DNA from: Candidatus Levyibacteriota bacterium
GTDB lineage: Bacteria > Patescibacteriota > Microgenomatia > Levybacterales > UBA12049
Length of the DNA stretch: 15,485 bases
Reading direction: 5' to 3'
Assembly: GCA_023245475.1 (NCBI GenBank)
Contig: JAHFKF010000028.1
Coordinates: forward strand, 1 to 15,485
Shown here: positions 6,623 to 14,303 of the stretch, piece after piece
Layout: the number at the start of each line of letters is the position of its first letter
Position numbering within the stretch: position 1 is the stretch's first letter
Notes under the pieces: model-generated
What the model was told of the DNA's origin: nothing
The model's database searches: none
The model's input: the letters and a program-made list of their open reading frames with translations, nothing else
Made by a program: the position numbers and the translations under genes

Positions 6623-6808
6623 ATGGCTAAAAAATCAAACATCGTTAAATTTTTAAAGAAACAGAAATTCACAGTTCGAGAAGTGAACAGATGTAGTATT
6701 TGTGGTCGGTCTCGAGCATACATGGGGCGATTCGGTTTGTGCCGAATTTGTTTCAGAGAACGAGCAATGAAAGGAGAGTTGCCAGGAGTATTCAAGGCAA
6801 CATGGTAA
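6623..6808 (+). CDS. rpsN: 30S ribosomal protein S14, short zinc-binding type (uS14)
   Basis: S14 is a 30S head protein required late in assembly. At 61 residues this is the short zinc-containing form, not the longer zinc-free type of E. coli. The ligands are Cys24/Cys27 (CSIC) and Cys40/Cys43 (CRIC). The family pattern RCSICGRSRAYMGRFGLCRI and the tail GELPGVFKATW (canonical G.iPGv.KaSW) are clear. No Shine-Dalgarno precedes the ATG. A near-consensus -10 element ends 14 bases upstream, so the gene may start its own transcript. Four bases separate it from rpsH. Confidence 0.97.
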   Translation: MAKKSNIVKFLKKQKFTVREVNRCSICGRSRAYMGRFGLCRICFRERAMKGELPGVFKATW

Positions 6809-6812
6809 AATT

Positions 6813-7202
6813 ATGAACTATACAGTAGGAGATTTTGTAATACAACTTAAAAACGCAGCACTTGCTCACAAAAAAGAGCTGACAACACCATATGCAAATA
6901 TTAGTAAAGCTATTGCGAAGGTGCTTATGAAAGAAGGCTTCTTAGCAAGTGTTAACGAAGAAACAATTGATGGTCATAAAAAGCTCGTGCTTGAACTTCG
7001 TTATCAACGACGAAAGCCAGCTTTGACTGATGTGATCTTAATTTCTAAGCCATCACTGCGAGTCTATATTGAGGCAAAAGAAGTTGGTAGCAAGCAAGGT
7101 AGAAATTCCACAGCAATTCTTTCAACAAATGCAGGTGTACTTACTGGAAAGGAGGCAATCAAAAAGGGAGTTGGTGGAGAACTTCTTTTTAAAGTCTGGT
7201 AA
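6813..7202 (+). CDS. rpsH: 30S ribosomal protein S8 (uS8)
   Basis: S8 is a central primary binder of 16S rRNA; in E. coli it also represses the spc operon. The 129-residue product matches the family from VGDFVIQLKNA through PYANISKAIAKVLMKEGFL to the C-terminal STNAGVLTGKEAIKKGVGGE (canonical ST..GvmtdkeA...giGGe). The final signature is GGELLFKVW. Length is normal. Junctions are 4 bases before and 3 after, without a recognisable Shine-Dalgarno. Confidence 0.97.
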   Translation: MNYTVGDFVIQLKNAALAHKKELTTPYANISKAIAKVLMKEGFLASVNEETIDGHKKLVLELRYQRRKPALTDVILISKPSLRVYIEAKEVGSKQGRNSTAILSTNAGVLTGKEAIKKGVGGELLFKVW

Positions 7203-7205
7203 CAT

Positions 7206-7757
7206 ATGTCAAAGATTGGAAAATTGCCTATACCTCTTGCTAACGGCGTAAACGTAACCGTTTCAGGAGATCAAGTACAAGTAACTGGTGTTAAAGGCAA
7301 CGTGTCATATACTATTCCGCAAGGAATGACCGTAACTGTTGCTGATGGTCGAGTAACGGTTGAGGCGGAAAACAAGAACGACAGAACAGTACGAGCAATG
7401 TATGGATTGACTCGAGCTAATTTAGCAAATATCATTAAGGGAGTTGATACTGGTTTTGAGAAGAAACTTGAAATGACTGGTGTTGGATACAAAGCCAACA
7501 TGCAAGGAGATACCTTGGTTCTTTCACTTGGATTTTCTCACCCAGTAAAGTTTGCACCACGAGAAGGACTGAAAGTTGCCGTTGTTGATAATGCAATTGT
7601 TGTCTCAGGAACAGATAAAACACTGGTTGGAGAATTAGCTGCTGAAATCAGAGCTGTTCGTCCACCAGAACCATACAAGGGGAAAGGAATTAGATACAAG
7701 GGAGAACACGTCCGACGCAAGGCTGGAAAAGCAGCTAAGGCAGCCGGAGCTAAATAG
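7206..7757 (+). CDS. rplF: 50S ribosomal protein L6 (uL6)
   Basis: L6 is a two-domain protein near the sarcin-ricin loop and the GTPase centre. The product is 183 residues, close to the usual 176-180. It opens MSKIGKLPIPLANGVNVTV. The first-domain VRAMYGLTRANLANIIKGV and the second-domain GVGYKANMQGDTLVLSLGFSH are conserved, as is the C-terminal rRNA-binding PPEPYKGKGIRYKGEHVRRK. A basic Lys/Ala tail follows. Its TAG stop shares its last base with heptamer array C. Confidence 0.97.
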   Translation: MSKIGKLPIPLANGVNVTVSGDQVQVTGVKGNVSYTIPQGMTVTVADGRVTVEAENKNDRTVRAMYGLTRANLANIIKGVDTGFEKKLEMTGVGYKANMQGDTLVLSLGFSHPVKFAPREGLKVAVVDNAIVVSGTDKTLVGELAAEIRAVRPPEPYKGKGIRYKGEHVRRKAGKAAKAAGAK

Positions 7758-7788
7758 AACTGAGAACGGAGATCTCAGATCGGAGAAC
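7757..7788 (+). repeat. Heptamer repeat array C (rplF/rplR)
   Basis: 7-base units start at 7757 (last base of the rplF TAG), 7764, 7771 and 7778. A fifth, partial unit (GAAC, 7785-7788) runs into the rplR ATG at 7790. The array therefore fills the whole gap between the two genes. CTGAGA (7760-7765) pairs with TCTCAG (7773-7778). The GGAGA at 7782-7786 inside the array is the only candidate Shine-Dalgarno for rplR, so the repeat may supply the ribosome-binding site. Confidence 0.85.
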
Positions 7789-7789
7789 T

Positions 7790-8128
7790 ATGAATAGAGT
7801 AGATACACGATTACAACGAAAAACACGAATTAGAAAAAGCATTAGTACTGTCAGTAGCCGAGCTCGGTTGACTGTTACACGATCTAATCGTTATTGTGCA
7901 GCACAAATCATCACAACTGATGGTAAAACCGTTGTTGGTGTGTTTGAGAAGACCCTTAAGGTCACTGGAACGCCAATTGTACGTGCAAAGCATGTCGGTA
8001 TCGCAATTGCAAAGTTAGCTTTGGAAAAGAATATTAAAGAAGTAGCGTTTGACAAAGGTCCTTATGCTTATCACGGACGAATCAAGGCATTAGCAGAGGG
8101 CGCACGTGAAGGAGGATTACAATTCTAA
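7790..8128 (+). CDS. rplR: 50S ribosomal protein L18 (uL18)
   Basis: L18 binds 5S rRNA together with L5. The 112-residue product has a basic N-terminus (MNRVDTRLQRKTRIRKS), the RARLTVTRSNRYCAAQII strand (canonical rpRL.V.rS.kh.yaQvi.d), AKHVGIAIAKLA and the C-terminal VAFDKGPYAYHGRIKALAEG, matching vvFDRgGY.YHGRvkALAd. Length is slightly short but within the family. Its 5' end directly abuts heptamer array C. One base separates it from rpsE. Confidence 0.97.
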   Translation: MNRVDTRLQRKTRIRKSISTVSSRARLTVTRSNRYCAAQIITTDGKTVVGVFEKTLKVTGTPIVRAKHVGIAIAKLALEKNIKEVAFDKGPYAYHGRIKALAEGAREGGLQF

Positions 8129-8129
8129 T

Positions 8130-8630
8130 ATGATGAACAATCAGCGAAGACAACCATATAACCAAACACCAAGTGAATTTGAAGAACAAATCGTTCAAAT
8201 CAACCGTGTCTCCAAGAAAACTAAAGGTGGAAACAAAGTAGGTTTCTCAGCACTTGCTGTTGTTGGTGACAAAAAGGGCAGAGTTGGTGTTGGCCTTGGA
8301 AAAGCACCTGATGTTTCAAGTGCCATCCGTAAGGGAATTAATCTTGCAAAAAAGCATTTAATCAATGTGCCACTTGTCGATGGCACAATTCCTTTCCGTA
8401 TTGATGTTAAAGTGGGTGCTGCAAAGGTGATGTTAAAGCCAGCGCCTCCAGGAAGTGGTATTATTGCCGGTGGAGCAGTACGTAGTGTTGTGTCTGCTGC
8501 TGGTATTCAAAACATCTCATCAAAGGTTTTGGGAACAGAAAACAAAGCAAACAATGTCCACGCGACTCTGGAAGCATTAAAGCGCGTCAGTGAACAAGCT
8601 ACACGAAAGACAGAAAGGGAGCAAAAATAA
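8130..8630 (+). CDS. rpsE: 30S ribosomal protein S5 (uS5)
   Basis: S5 lies at the mRNA entry and contributes to decoding fidelity and helicase activity. The 166-residue product has a short polar N-terminus, then the dsRBD-like domain (FEEQIVQINRVSKKTKGGNK, FSALAVVGDKKGRVGVGLGK). The second domain contains KPAPPGSGIIAGGAVRSVV, the conserved core. A GTG at 8106 is in frame but overlaps rplR. The tandem ATGs at 8130 and 8133 directly after the rplR stop are preferred, with AAGGAGGAT (8109-8117) about 12 bases upstream. The next gene is L15; L30, which follows S5 in most bacteria, is missing. Confidence 0.96.
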   Translation: MMNNQRRQPYNQTPSEFEEQIVQINRVSKKTKGGNKVGFSALAVVGDKKGRVGVGLGKAPDVSSAIRKGINLAKKHLINVPLVDGTIPFRIDVKVGAAKVMLKPAPPGSGIIAGGAVRSVVSAAGIQNISSKVLGTENKANNVHATLEALKRVSEQATRKTEREQK

Positions 8631-8633
8631 CCT

Positions 8634-9071
8634 ATGCAGCTGACAGATATTCAAAAATTAAAAACAAAGAGTAAAAAGCGCGTTGGTCTTGGTCATGGCT
8701 CAGGTCGTGGTAAGACAGCAGGTCGCGGTACTAAAGGACAAAAAGCTCGTGGTGATATCCCATTAGACTTTGAAGGTGGAGCATTGCCTCTGATTAAACG
8801 ACTTCCATTCCTTCGTGGTAAGGGCAAGAACAAGTCATTGAAAGCAGCAGCCTTGGTATTAAATGTTTCTGATTTGGATGTCTTTGCTAAAGGTGCAACT
8901 GTTACTATTGAAACATTGGCTGAACACAAACTAGTGGACGTATCTGTTGTTAAAACAACAGGTGTCAAAATTTTAGGTGATGGAGAACTTACTGTTGCGT
9001 TGACCGTTACTGTCCCAACTTCAAAAAGTGCAGCAGAAAAAATTATCAAAGCAGGCGGCAAAGTAGAATAA
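8634..9071 (+). CDS. rplO: 50S ribosomal protein L15 (uL15)
   Basis: L15 is a late-assembly protein threaded into 23S rRNA. The 145-residue product has the Gly/Arg/Lys-rich N-terminal extension (RVGLGHGSGRGKTAGRGTKG), then FEGGALPLIKRLPFLRGKG (canonical FEGGQmPL.rRlPKrGF). The globular C-terminus ends TVTVPTSKSAAEKIIKAGGKVE. Length is normal. It starts 3 bases after rpsE, with AAAGGGAG upstream in the end of rpsE. The 49 bases after it carry a promoter for secY. Confidence 0.97.
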   Translation: MQLTDIQKLKTKSKKRVGLGHGSGRGKTAGRGTKGQKARGDIPLDFEGGALPLIKRLPFLRGKGKNKSLKAAALVLNVSDLDVFAKGATVTIETLAEHKLVDVSVVKTTGVKILGDGELTVALTVTVPTSKSAAEKIIKAGGKVE

Positions 9072-9095
9072 TGTACCATACTTGTAGCGGATCGG

Positions 9096-9113
9096 TGGTA
9101 TATTTGCTATTCT
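9096..9113 (+). promoter_or_regulatory. Probable secY promoter, -10 region very close to the ATG
   Basis: Two overlapping extended -10 candidates are present: TGGTATATT at 9096-9104 and TGCTATTCT at 9105-9113. The second leaves only 7 bases to the secY ATG at 9121, which would place the start of transcription at or next to the A of the ATG. TTGTAG at 9082-9087 is a weak -35 candidate with poor spacing (20 bases to the second -10). The rest of the gap, from 9072, holds only a weak TACCA/TGGTA inverted repeat. No Shine-Dalgarno is present. Confidence 0.5.
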
Positions 9114-9120
9114 TTAGTTC

Positions 9121-10410
9121 ATGAATACTCTTTTCTCAACTCTTCGTAATAGTTTTAAATCCCCTGAGATACGGCGGAAGCTTCTTTTTACCCTTGCAAT
9201 TTTTCTTGTGTTCCGATTCTTTGCCCACGTTCCTGTCGCAGGCGTAGATCTTGTTAAACTAAAAGAACTCTTCACAAGTAATCAATTTCTAGGACTTCTC
9301 GATGTCTTTTCTGGAGGAACGCTTGCGAATTTCTCCATTATGGCACTCGGTCTTAGTCCATATATTAATGCGTCGATTATCATGCAGCTTTTGACGATGG
9401 TTTTTCCCAAGCTTGAGGAACTACAAAAAGAAGGAGATTCAGGTCGTCGTAAGCTCAGTCAGTATACACGTATTTTGACGATTCCTTTATCTGTTCTTCA
9501 GGCTATTGGTATGTATGCGCTGCTTCGTTCTCAGCAAATTATCGGCAATCTTGATCCATTCTCATTTATTGCCTTTATCTTTGTGATGGTTGCCGGGGCG
9601 ATGCTTCTTATCTGGCTTGGCGAGCTTATTACAGAACGGGGAATTGGTAACGGTATTTCTCTTCTTATTTTTGCTGGTATCGTGGGAAGATTTCCTGTGG
9701 TTATTGGACAAACCGTTTCAACTGCAACCGCTGAGACGCTTATGAATACCGTGACATTAATTGTCATGGGGCTTGTGATGATTGCTGGGGTTATTGTGGT
9801 TAATGAGGCAACTCGTAAAATTACCGTGCATTATGCTCGTCGCATGCGAGGCAATACCACCTCTGGTGGTCAAACGACTCATTTGCCACTTCGTCTTAAT
9901 CAAGCAGGTGTGATCCCAATCATCTTTGCTATTTCACTTGTGTTGTTGCCATCGATGCTGGCAAGTTTCTTGCAGACTTCCCCCAATCAAGTGTTAAGTA
10001 GTATTGCGCAATCAATTAATACGTGGTTCACGCCTACAGGCTGGTTGTACAATCTCACATATTTCCTACTTGTAGTTGGGTTCACATTCTTCTATACTGC
10101 TATAGTTTTCAATCCAAAGAAAATTGCGACTGAAATTCAAAAGTACGGTGGTTTTATTCCTGGCATCCGTCCCGGAAGTCCAACTACCAAATATTTAGGA
10201 TATATTCTGACTCGTATTACACTTGTTGGTGGTATCTTTCTTGGTCTTATTGCTGTTTCTCCAGGGCTTGCTCGGTCAGCGACAGGATTACAGACATTAT
10301 TGGTTGATGGAACTGGACTCTTAATTGTTGTTAGTGTGGTTCTTGAAACGTACAAAGCAATTGAAGCAAATTTGGTGATGAGAAACTATGATGGGTTTTT
10401 AAAGAAATAA
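9121..10410 (+). CDS. secY: Protein translocase subunit SecY
   Basis: SecY is the channel of the Sec translocon in the cytoplasmic membrane; it exports and inserts proteins with SecE/SecG and SecA or ribosomes. The 429-residue product has about ten hydrophobic spans, the first at roughly residues 20-36. Conserved blocks are NASIIMQLLT with GRRKLSQYTR after it, the large cytoplasmic loop HYARRMRGN then GGQTTHLPLRLNQAGVIP (about 237-265), the SecA/ribosome-contact loop NPKKIATEIQKYGGFIPGI (from about 331) and the C-terminal MRNYDGFLKK. Its arginine codons (10 CGT, 4 CGG, 2 CGA, 2 AGA, 1 CGC) differ from those of sampled ribosomal-protein genes. It probably begins its own, nearly leaderless transcript. 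One base separates it from adk. Confidence 0.97.
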   Translation: MNTLFSTLRNSFKSPEIRRKLLFTLAIFLVFRFFAHVPVAGVDLVKLKELFTSNQFLGLLDVFSGGTLANFSIMALGLSPYINASIIMQLLTMVFPKLEELQKEGDSGRRKLSQYTRILTIPLSVLQAIGMYALLRSQQIIGNLDPFSFIAFIFVMVAGAMLLIWLGELITERGIGNGISLLIFAGIVGRFPVVIGQTVSTATAETLMNTVTLIVMGLVMIAGVIVVNEATRKITVHYARRMRGNTTSGGQTTHLPLRLNQAGVIPIIFAISLVLLPSMLASFLQTSPNQVLSSIAQSINTWFTPTGWLYNLTYFLLVVGFTFFYTAIVFNPKKIATEIQKYGGFIPGIRPGSPTTKYLGYILTRITLVGGIFLGLIAVSPGLARSATGLQTLLVDGTGLLIVVSVVLETYKAIEANLVMRNYDGFLKK

Positions 10411-10411
10411 T

Positions 10412-10963
10412 ATGAAAATTGTTTTAATCGGTATCCAGGGTTCTGGAAAATCAACACAAGGCAATCTGTTGCAAAAGATATTGGGTGTACCCTATCTTTC
10501 AACGGGACATATCTTTAGAGAAATGGCCAAAGAAAAAACGCAAGTTGGTCGCTACATCAAAGAGGTCATGAATGCAGGATATCTTATTCCTGATGAGAAA
10601 ACCCTTGAAATTGTTTCTGAATACTTGAGTCGCGATGAATATAAAAAAGGATATATTCTTGATGGCTTTCCACGTACTGTTAATCAGGCACAGTCATTTG
10701 CAAACGGTATTGATCATGTGGTTTATCTTAAAGTCTCAGATAAAGAAGCATTGTGGAGAATTTCTCTGCGTAATGATGAAGTACGGGAAGATGAGACAAT
10801 CAAAGCAATCCATAAGCGAATTGAGCTCTTTCATTCGGTTACTGAGCAAGTCATTGAGTATTACCGTCACAAAGGTAAACTCGTCGAAATCGATGGCGAA
10901 CAGCCAATTGATGAAATTCACAAAGCAATTTTAAAAAAGATTAAGGTGAAGGAAAATGAATGA
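10412..10963 (+). CDS. adk: Adenylate kinase, short-LID form
   Basis: The likely reaction is ATP + AMP to 2 ADP in the cytoplasm. Evidence: P-loop GIQGSGKST (7-15), DGFPRT (84-89) with the AMP-contact arginine Arg88, STGHIFREM (30-38) and REDET with the following HKRI (125-137) for the lid arginines. At 183 residues it lacks the roughly 30-residue zinc or beta LID insert of long bacterial enzymes and resembles the short type. Two positions are unusual: His33 stands where most families have Asp (STGD/ATGD), and the P-loop has Ser14 rather than Gly after the Lys. Another nucleoside monophosphate kinase specificity cannot be excluded, but position after secY is the classic adk place. It overlaps cmk by 8 bases. 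Confidence 0.88.
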   Translation: MKIVLIGIQGSGKSTQGNLLQKILGVPYLSTGHIFREMAKEKTQVGRYIKEVMNAGYLIPDEKTLEIVSEYLSRDEYKKGYILDGFPRTVNQAQSFANGIDHVVYLKVSDKEALWRISLRNDEVREDETIKAIHKRIELFHSVTEQVIEYYRHKGKLVEIDGEQPIDEIHKAILKKIKVKENE

Positions 10964-11647
10964 GGAAAAGTTTGTCATTGCCATTGATGGCCCTGTTGCT
11001 TCAGGAAAAGGCACAATAGCAAGCAGGCTTGCACAAGAACTCCACGGACTCTATCTCTATACAGGAGCAATGTATCGCATTGTCGCCCTTGCCTCGTTTG
11101 AAAGTAATATCGATCTCAATGACGAATCATTAGTCGTCTCTCTGCTTCCTAAAATTTCCATTTCGTATGATGGAGAAAAAGTCTTTTTTAATGGTCGAGA
11201 TGTAACAGAACGCATCAAAGAGCAGGATACTGCTAATGGTGCATCGATCGTAGGGGTATATCCTCAGGTGAGGGCTGCCCTTGTGCAAATGCAGCAGCAG
11301 ATAGGACGCGATGCAATTTCTAAAGGCAAGATAGTTGTCACTGAAGGGCGAGATACCGCTACCAAAGTCTTTCCTGACGCTCTGGTGAAGATTTATTTAA
11401 CAGCAACGGATGAAATCCGAGCAAAAAGAAGGCTTTTGCAATACGAACAAAAAGGTGCTGAAACGACATTGCAATACGTTTTAGAAGAGATTGCTGAGCG
11501 TGATAAAAGAGATCGGGAGCGTGCAACAGATCCTCTGCCTAGTAATCCTCAACAGGTTGGATACACGATTATCGATAATTCAACGATGAGTGAGGAAGAA
11601 ACCTTGCATGCAATTAAAGCAGTCTTGGTTCGTGTTGGAGTAGCAAT

Positions 11648-11651
<4 letters not shown>
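10956..11651 (+). CDS. cmk: Cytidylate kinase (CMP/dCMP kinase)
   Basis: This enzyme phosphorylates CMP and dCMP with ATP, feeding CTP and dCTP pools. The 231-residue length is typical. The P-loop is IDGPVASGKGT (10-20), followed by YTGAMYRIVA (canonical DTGAmYRa), GRDVTERIK, TEGRDTATKVFPDA (canonical EGRDiGTvVfPdA), and RDKRDRERATDPL, which carries the arginines and aspartates of the R-D-x-x-D/R motif. AAGGA lies just before the ATG, which overlaps the end of adk by 8 bases; its own stop overlaps map by 4. Cmk within the spc operon, between adk and map, is not the usual arrangement in E. coli or B. subtilis, where it lies elsewhere. Confidence 0.95.
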
Positions 11652-12418
<767 letters not shown>

Positions 12419-12452
12419 TAATGAGGTATACCACGCGTAGTATAAAAACGTG

Positions 12453-12481
12453 TTGCTCTTTCAAGGCTGGTTTGCTATAAT
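12453..12481 (+). promoter_or_regulatory. Probable promoter for infA, leaderless geometry
   Basis: TTGCTC (12453-12458), a 17-base spacer and TATAAT (12476-12481) match the housekeeping sigma consensus. TGC immediately before the -10 adds an extended -10. Only 6 bases separate the -10 from the infA ATG at 12488, so transcription should start at or beside the ATG. The 69-base gap after map also holds the palindromes GGTATACC (12425-12432) and ACGCGT (12433-12438), which could be an operator, and a weaker TATAAA at 12441-12446. Confidence 0.75.
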
Positions 12482-12487
12482 ACTCAA

Positions 12488-12706
12488 ATGGCTCATCAAG
12501 GCTCATTTGAGATAGATGGCAAAGTCTTAGAGGCACTGCCTAATACATTATTCCGGGTGGAACTTCCAGATAAAAGGAAAGTTCTCTGTCATTTGTCAGG
12601 GAAGTTGCGTATGCATTTTATCAAGATTCTTCCAGGAGACAATGTGAAGATTGAGATGACGCCCTATGATGATGGAAAGGGTCGGATAATGTATCGGTAT
12701 AAATAA
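12488..12706 (+). CDS. infA: Translation initiation factor IF-1
   Basis: IF-1 is an OB-fold factor that occupies the 30S A site during initiation. The 72-residue product has the family length and pattern: FEIDGKVLEALPNTLFRVEL, then VLCHLSGKLRMHFIKILPGD (canonical v.ahisGKmR.nyIrIl.GD), VKIEMTPYD and KGRIMYRYK. No Shine-Dalgarno precedes it. The promoter -10 ends 6 bases upstream, so its mRNA is predicted to be leaderless. This is notable because IF-1 itself acts in initiation. One base separates it from rpmJ. Confidence 0.97.
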   Translation: MAHQGSFEIDGKVLEALPNTLFRVELPDKRKVLCHLSGKLRMHFIKILPGDNVKIEMTPYDDGKGRIMYRYK

Positions 12707-12707
12707 T

Positions 12708-12821
12708 ATGAAAGTTCAAGCAAGTGTTAAAAAACGATGTATGAAGTGTAAAATTATTAAACGTCGAGGCGTGTTACGAGTCGTGTGTGAGAATCCACGA
12801 CACAAACAACGACAAGGATGA
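12708..12821 (+). CDS. rpmJ: 50S ribosomal protein L36 (bL36)
   Basis: L36 is a 37-residue zinc-ribbon protein near the base of the L7/L12 stalk. Translation from the ATG one base after infA gives MKVQASVKKRCMKC, then IIKRRGVLRVVCENPRHKQR and a final QG before a TGA. The zinc ligands are Cys11, Cys14, Cys27 and His32. The length is the standard 37-38 and the position between infA and rpsM is classic. The stop is followed after one base by heptamer array D. Confidence 0.97.
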   Translation: MKVQASVKKRCMKCKIIKRRGVLRVVCENPRHKQRQG

Positions 12822-12822
12822 T

Positions 12823-12850
12823 GAACGGAGATCGGAGAACGGAGATCTTC
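12823..12850 (+). repeat. Heptamer repeat array D (rpmJ/rpsM)
   Basis: Four phased 7-base units start at 12823, 12830, 12837 and 12844. The first three fit GA(A/T)CGGA and the last decays to GATCTTC. The array begins one base after the rpmJ TGA. It is followed by an AT-rich stretch (12856-12869) with no Shine-Dalgarno before the rpsM ATG. It has the same orientation as the other four arrays. Confidence 0.85.
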
Positions 12851-12869
12851 AACTCTAAAAATTAATTAT

Positions 12870-13283
12870 ATGAGAATTGCAGGAGTTACAATACCAGATC
12901 AAAAAAGAGTTGATATTGCTTTAACATATATTTATGGTGTAGGTCGAAGTAACGTACTGCCAGTTCTCGAACAAGCAGGAGTTGCTGCTTCAAAGCGCGC
13001 AAAGACGCTTACAGAAGACGAAGTAAAGAAATTGACTAAAGCGCTTGATGCATTTAAGATTGAAGGAGATCTTCGAACAGAGATCGCAACCAATATCCGA
13101 CGCTTGAAAGAAAATGGTAGTTATCGAGGGAAGAGACATGCAGCAGGCTTGCCTTCACGTGGTCAAAGAACTCGTTCAAACGCACGTACCAAGAGAGGCA
13201 AGAGAGTAACAATTGGTGCTATTAAGAAAGAAGTAATGGCAAAGATGGAACAAGCTCAAAAAGCAAAAGCAACCGGAAAGTAA
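12870..13283 (+). CDS. rpsM: 30S ribosomal protein S13 (uS13)
   Basis: S13 is a head protein that contacts the P-site tRNA and the 50S subunit. The 137-residue product begins MRIAGVTIPDQKRVDIALTY with the IYGVGRSNV helix-hairpin-helix (canonical IyGIG...a). It then has IEGDLRTEIATNIRRLKENG, YRGKRHAAGLPSRGQRT and SNARTKRGKR (canonical RGl PvRGQRT.tNART.kG). It is about 15 residues longer than usual because of a Lys/Ala/Gln-rich tail. It follows array D with no Shine-Dalgarno and lies 6 bases before rpsK. Confidence 0.97.
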   Translation: MRIAGVTIPDQKRVDIALTYIYGVGRSNVLPVLEQAGVAASKRAKTLTEDEVKKLTKALDAFKIEGDLRTEIATNIRRLKENGSYRGKRHAAGLPSRGQRTRSNARTKRGKRVTIGAIKKEVMAKMEQAQKAKATGK

Positions 13284-13289
13284 TAAACT

Positions 13290-13697
13290 ATGGCAACACA
13301 AAACAAAAAATCAACTAAGAAGGTCGTTAAAAAGAAATCAGTAAATAATATTACTGATCATGGTCGCGTCTATGTGACTTCAACCTTTAACAATACATTG
13401 GTAACTGTTACCAATGACAGTGGTGATACCCTTGGCTGGAGTAGTTCAGGTGCAAAGGGATACAAGGGAACTCGTAAATCAACACCATATGCTGCAAGTA
13501 TGGCTGTTGAAGATGTTGTGAAGAGAATTGTTTCAAAGGGACTTAAATCAGTTGATGTATTTGTAAAAGGACCGGGCGCTGGTCGTGATTCTTCACTTCG
13601 AGGAATCAAAAGTGCTGGAGTGGTGATTGCATCCATTTCAGACATTACACCAATGCCACACAACGGCCCACGATCAAAGAAAAAGAGGAGAGTTTAA
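13290..13697 (+). CDS. rpsK: 30S ribosomal protein S11 (uS11)
   Basis: S11 is a platform protein near the mRNA exit and E site. The 135-residue product has a Lys-rich N-terminus, then GRVYVTSTFNNTLVTVTN (canonical g.ahI.atfNNTivtiTD), SSGAKGYKGTRKSTPYAA, GPGAGRDSSLRGIKSAG and ITPMPHNGPRSKKKRRV. The usual Cys in PHNGC is replaced by Pro. Length is normal. The start is in the recurrent TAAACTATGGCA context found before rpsS and rpsD; CCGGAAAG upstream is a weak Shine-Dalgarno at best. Confidence 0.97.
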   Translation: MATQNKKSTKKVVKKKSVNNITDHGRVYVTSTFNNTLVTVTNDSGDTLGWSSSGAKGYKGTRKSTPYAASMAVEDVVKRIVSKGLKSVDVFVKGPGAGRDSSLRGIKSAGVVIASISDITPMPHNGPRSKKKRRV

Positions 13698-13700
13698 ACT

Positions 13701-14303
13701 ATGGCACGATATACAGGACCAAAACATAAATTAGCTAGGCGTGAGGGAGTAAATATCCTTGATAAAACATCAAATTCCCTGATGCGAAGACTTAACGTTC
13801 CTCCAGGTGTGCATGGCAAGAAGAACAAACGCCGATTGTCTGAATTCGGTCAACAGCTTCGTGAGAAACAAAAGGCAAAAGCAACCTATGGTCTTCTCGA
13901 AAGACAATTTAAGAAATTGGTTGAAACTGTGTCACTACAAAAGGGAGACACCGAAGAGCTCATGATTGCTCATCTTGAAACACGTCTTGATAACATGGTA
14001 TATCGATTGAAACTTGCTAAGTCACGGATGATGGCACGACAATTTGTTTCACACGGTCATGTCTTGGTAAATGGTAAAAAAATGACTATCCCATCATACA
14101 CAGTACAATTAAATGACGTTATAACAATTGATGCAACAATGCAGAAAAATCCTGATGTTGCAAAATTGATCGAAGAAAACGAAGACATTCTAACCTTCTT
14201 AGAAAAGAAAGGTGTTGTCGGGAAATTAACACGAATGCCAAATTTGGTCGACGTGCAGGCACAATTTAACACAAGACAGATTATTGAATATTATTCAAGA
14301 TAG
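13701..14303 (+). CDS. rpsD: 30S ribosomal protein S4 (uS4), zinc-free form
   Basis: S4 initiates 30S assembly on the 5' domain of 16S rRNA and in E. coli represses the alpha operon. The 200-residue product begins MARYTGPKHKLARREGVNI and has VPPGVHGKKNKRRLSEFG, QLREKQKAKATYGLLERQF and the S4 RNA-binding domain LDNMVYRLKLAKSRMMARQF followed by VSHGHVLVNGKK. No cysteine is present in the N-terminal region, so it is the zinc-free version. AGAGGAGA upstream is a good Shine-Dalgarno. Its last codons contain the -35 and part of the -10 of the next promoter. Confidence 0.97.
   Translation: MARYTGPKHKLARREGVNILDKTSNSLMRRLNVPPGVHGKKNKRRLSEFGQQLREKQKAKATYGLLERQFKKLVETVSLQKGDTEELMIAHLETRLDNMVYRLKLAKSRMMARQFVSHGHVLVNGKKMTIPSYTVQLNDVITIDATMQKNPDVAKLIEENEDILTFLEKKGVVGKLTRMPNLVDVQAQFNTRQIIEYYSR

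Noticed and set aside
7069..7251. Alternative-frame ORF across the rpsH/rplF junction
   Set aside because: It is a shadow of S8 and L6 in another frame; both real proteins are full length and conserved.
13701..14303. Loss of the S4 zinc site as a novelty
   Set aside because: Zinc-free S4 is common in bacteria, so it is not unusual.
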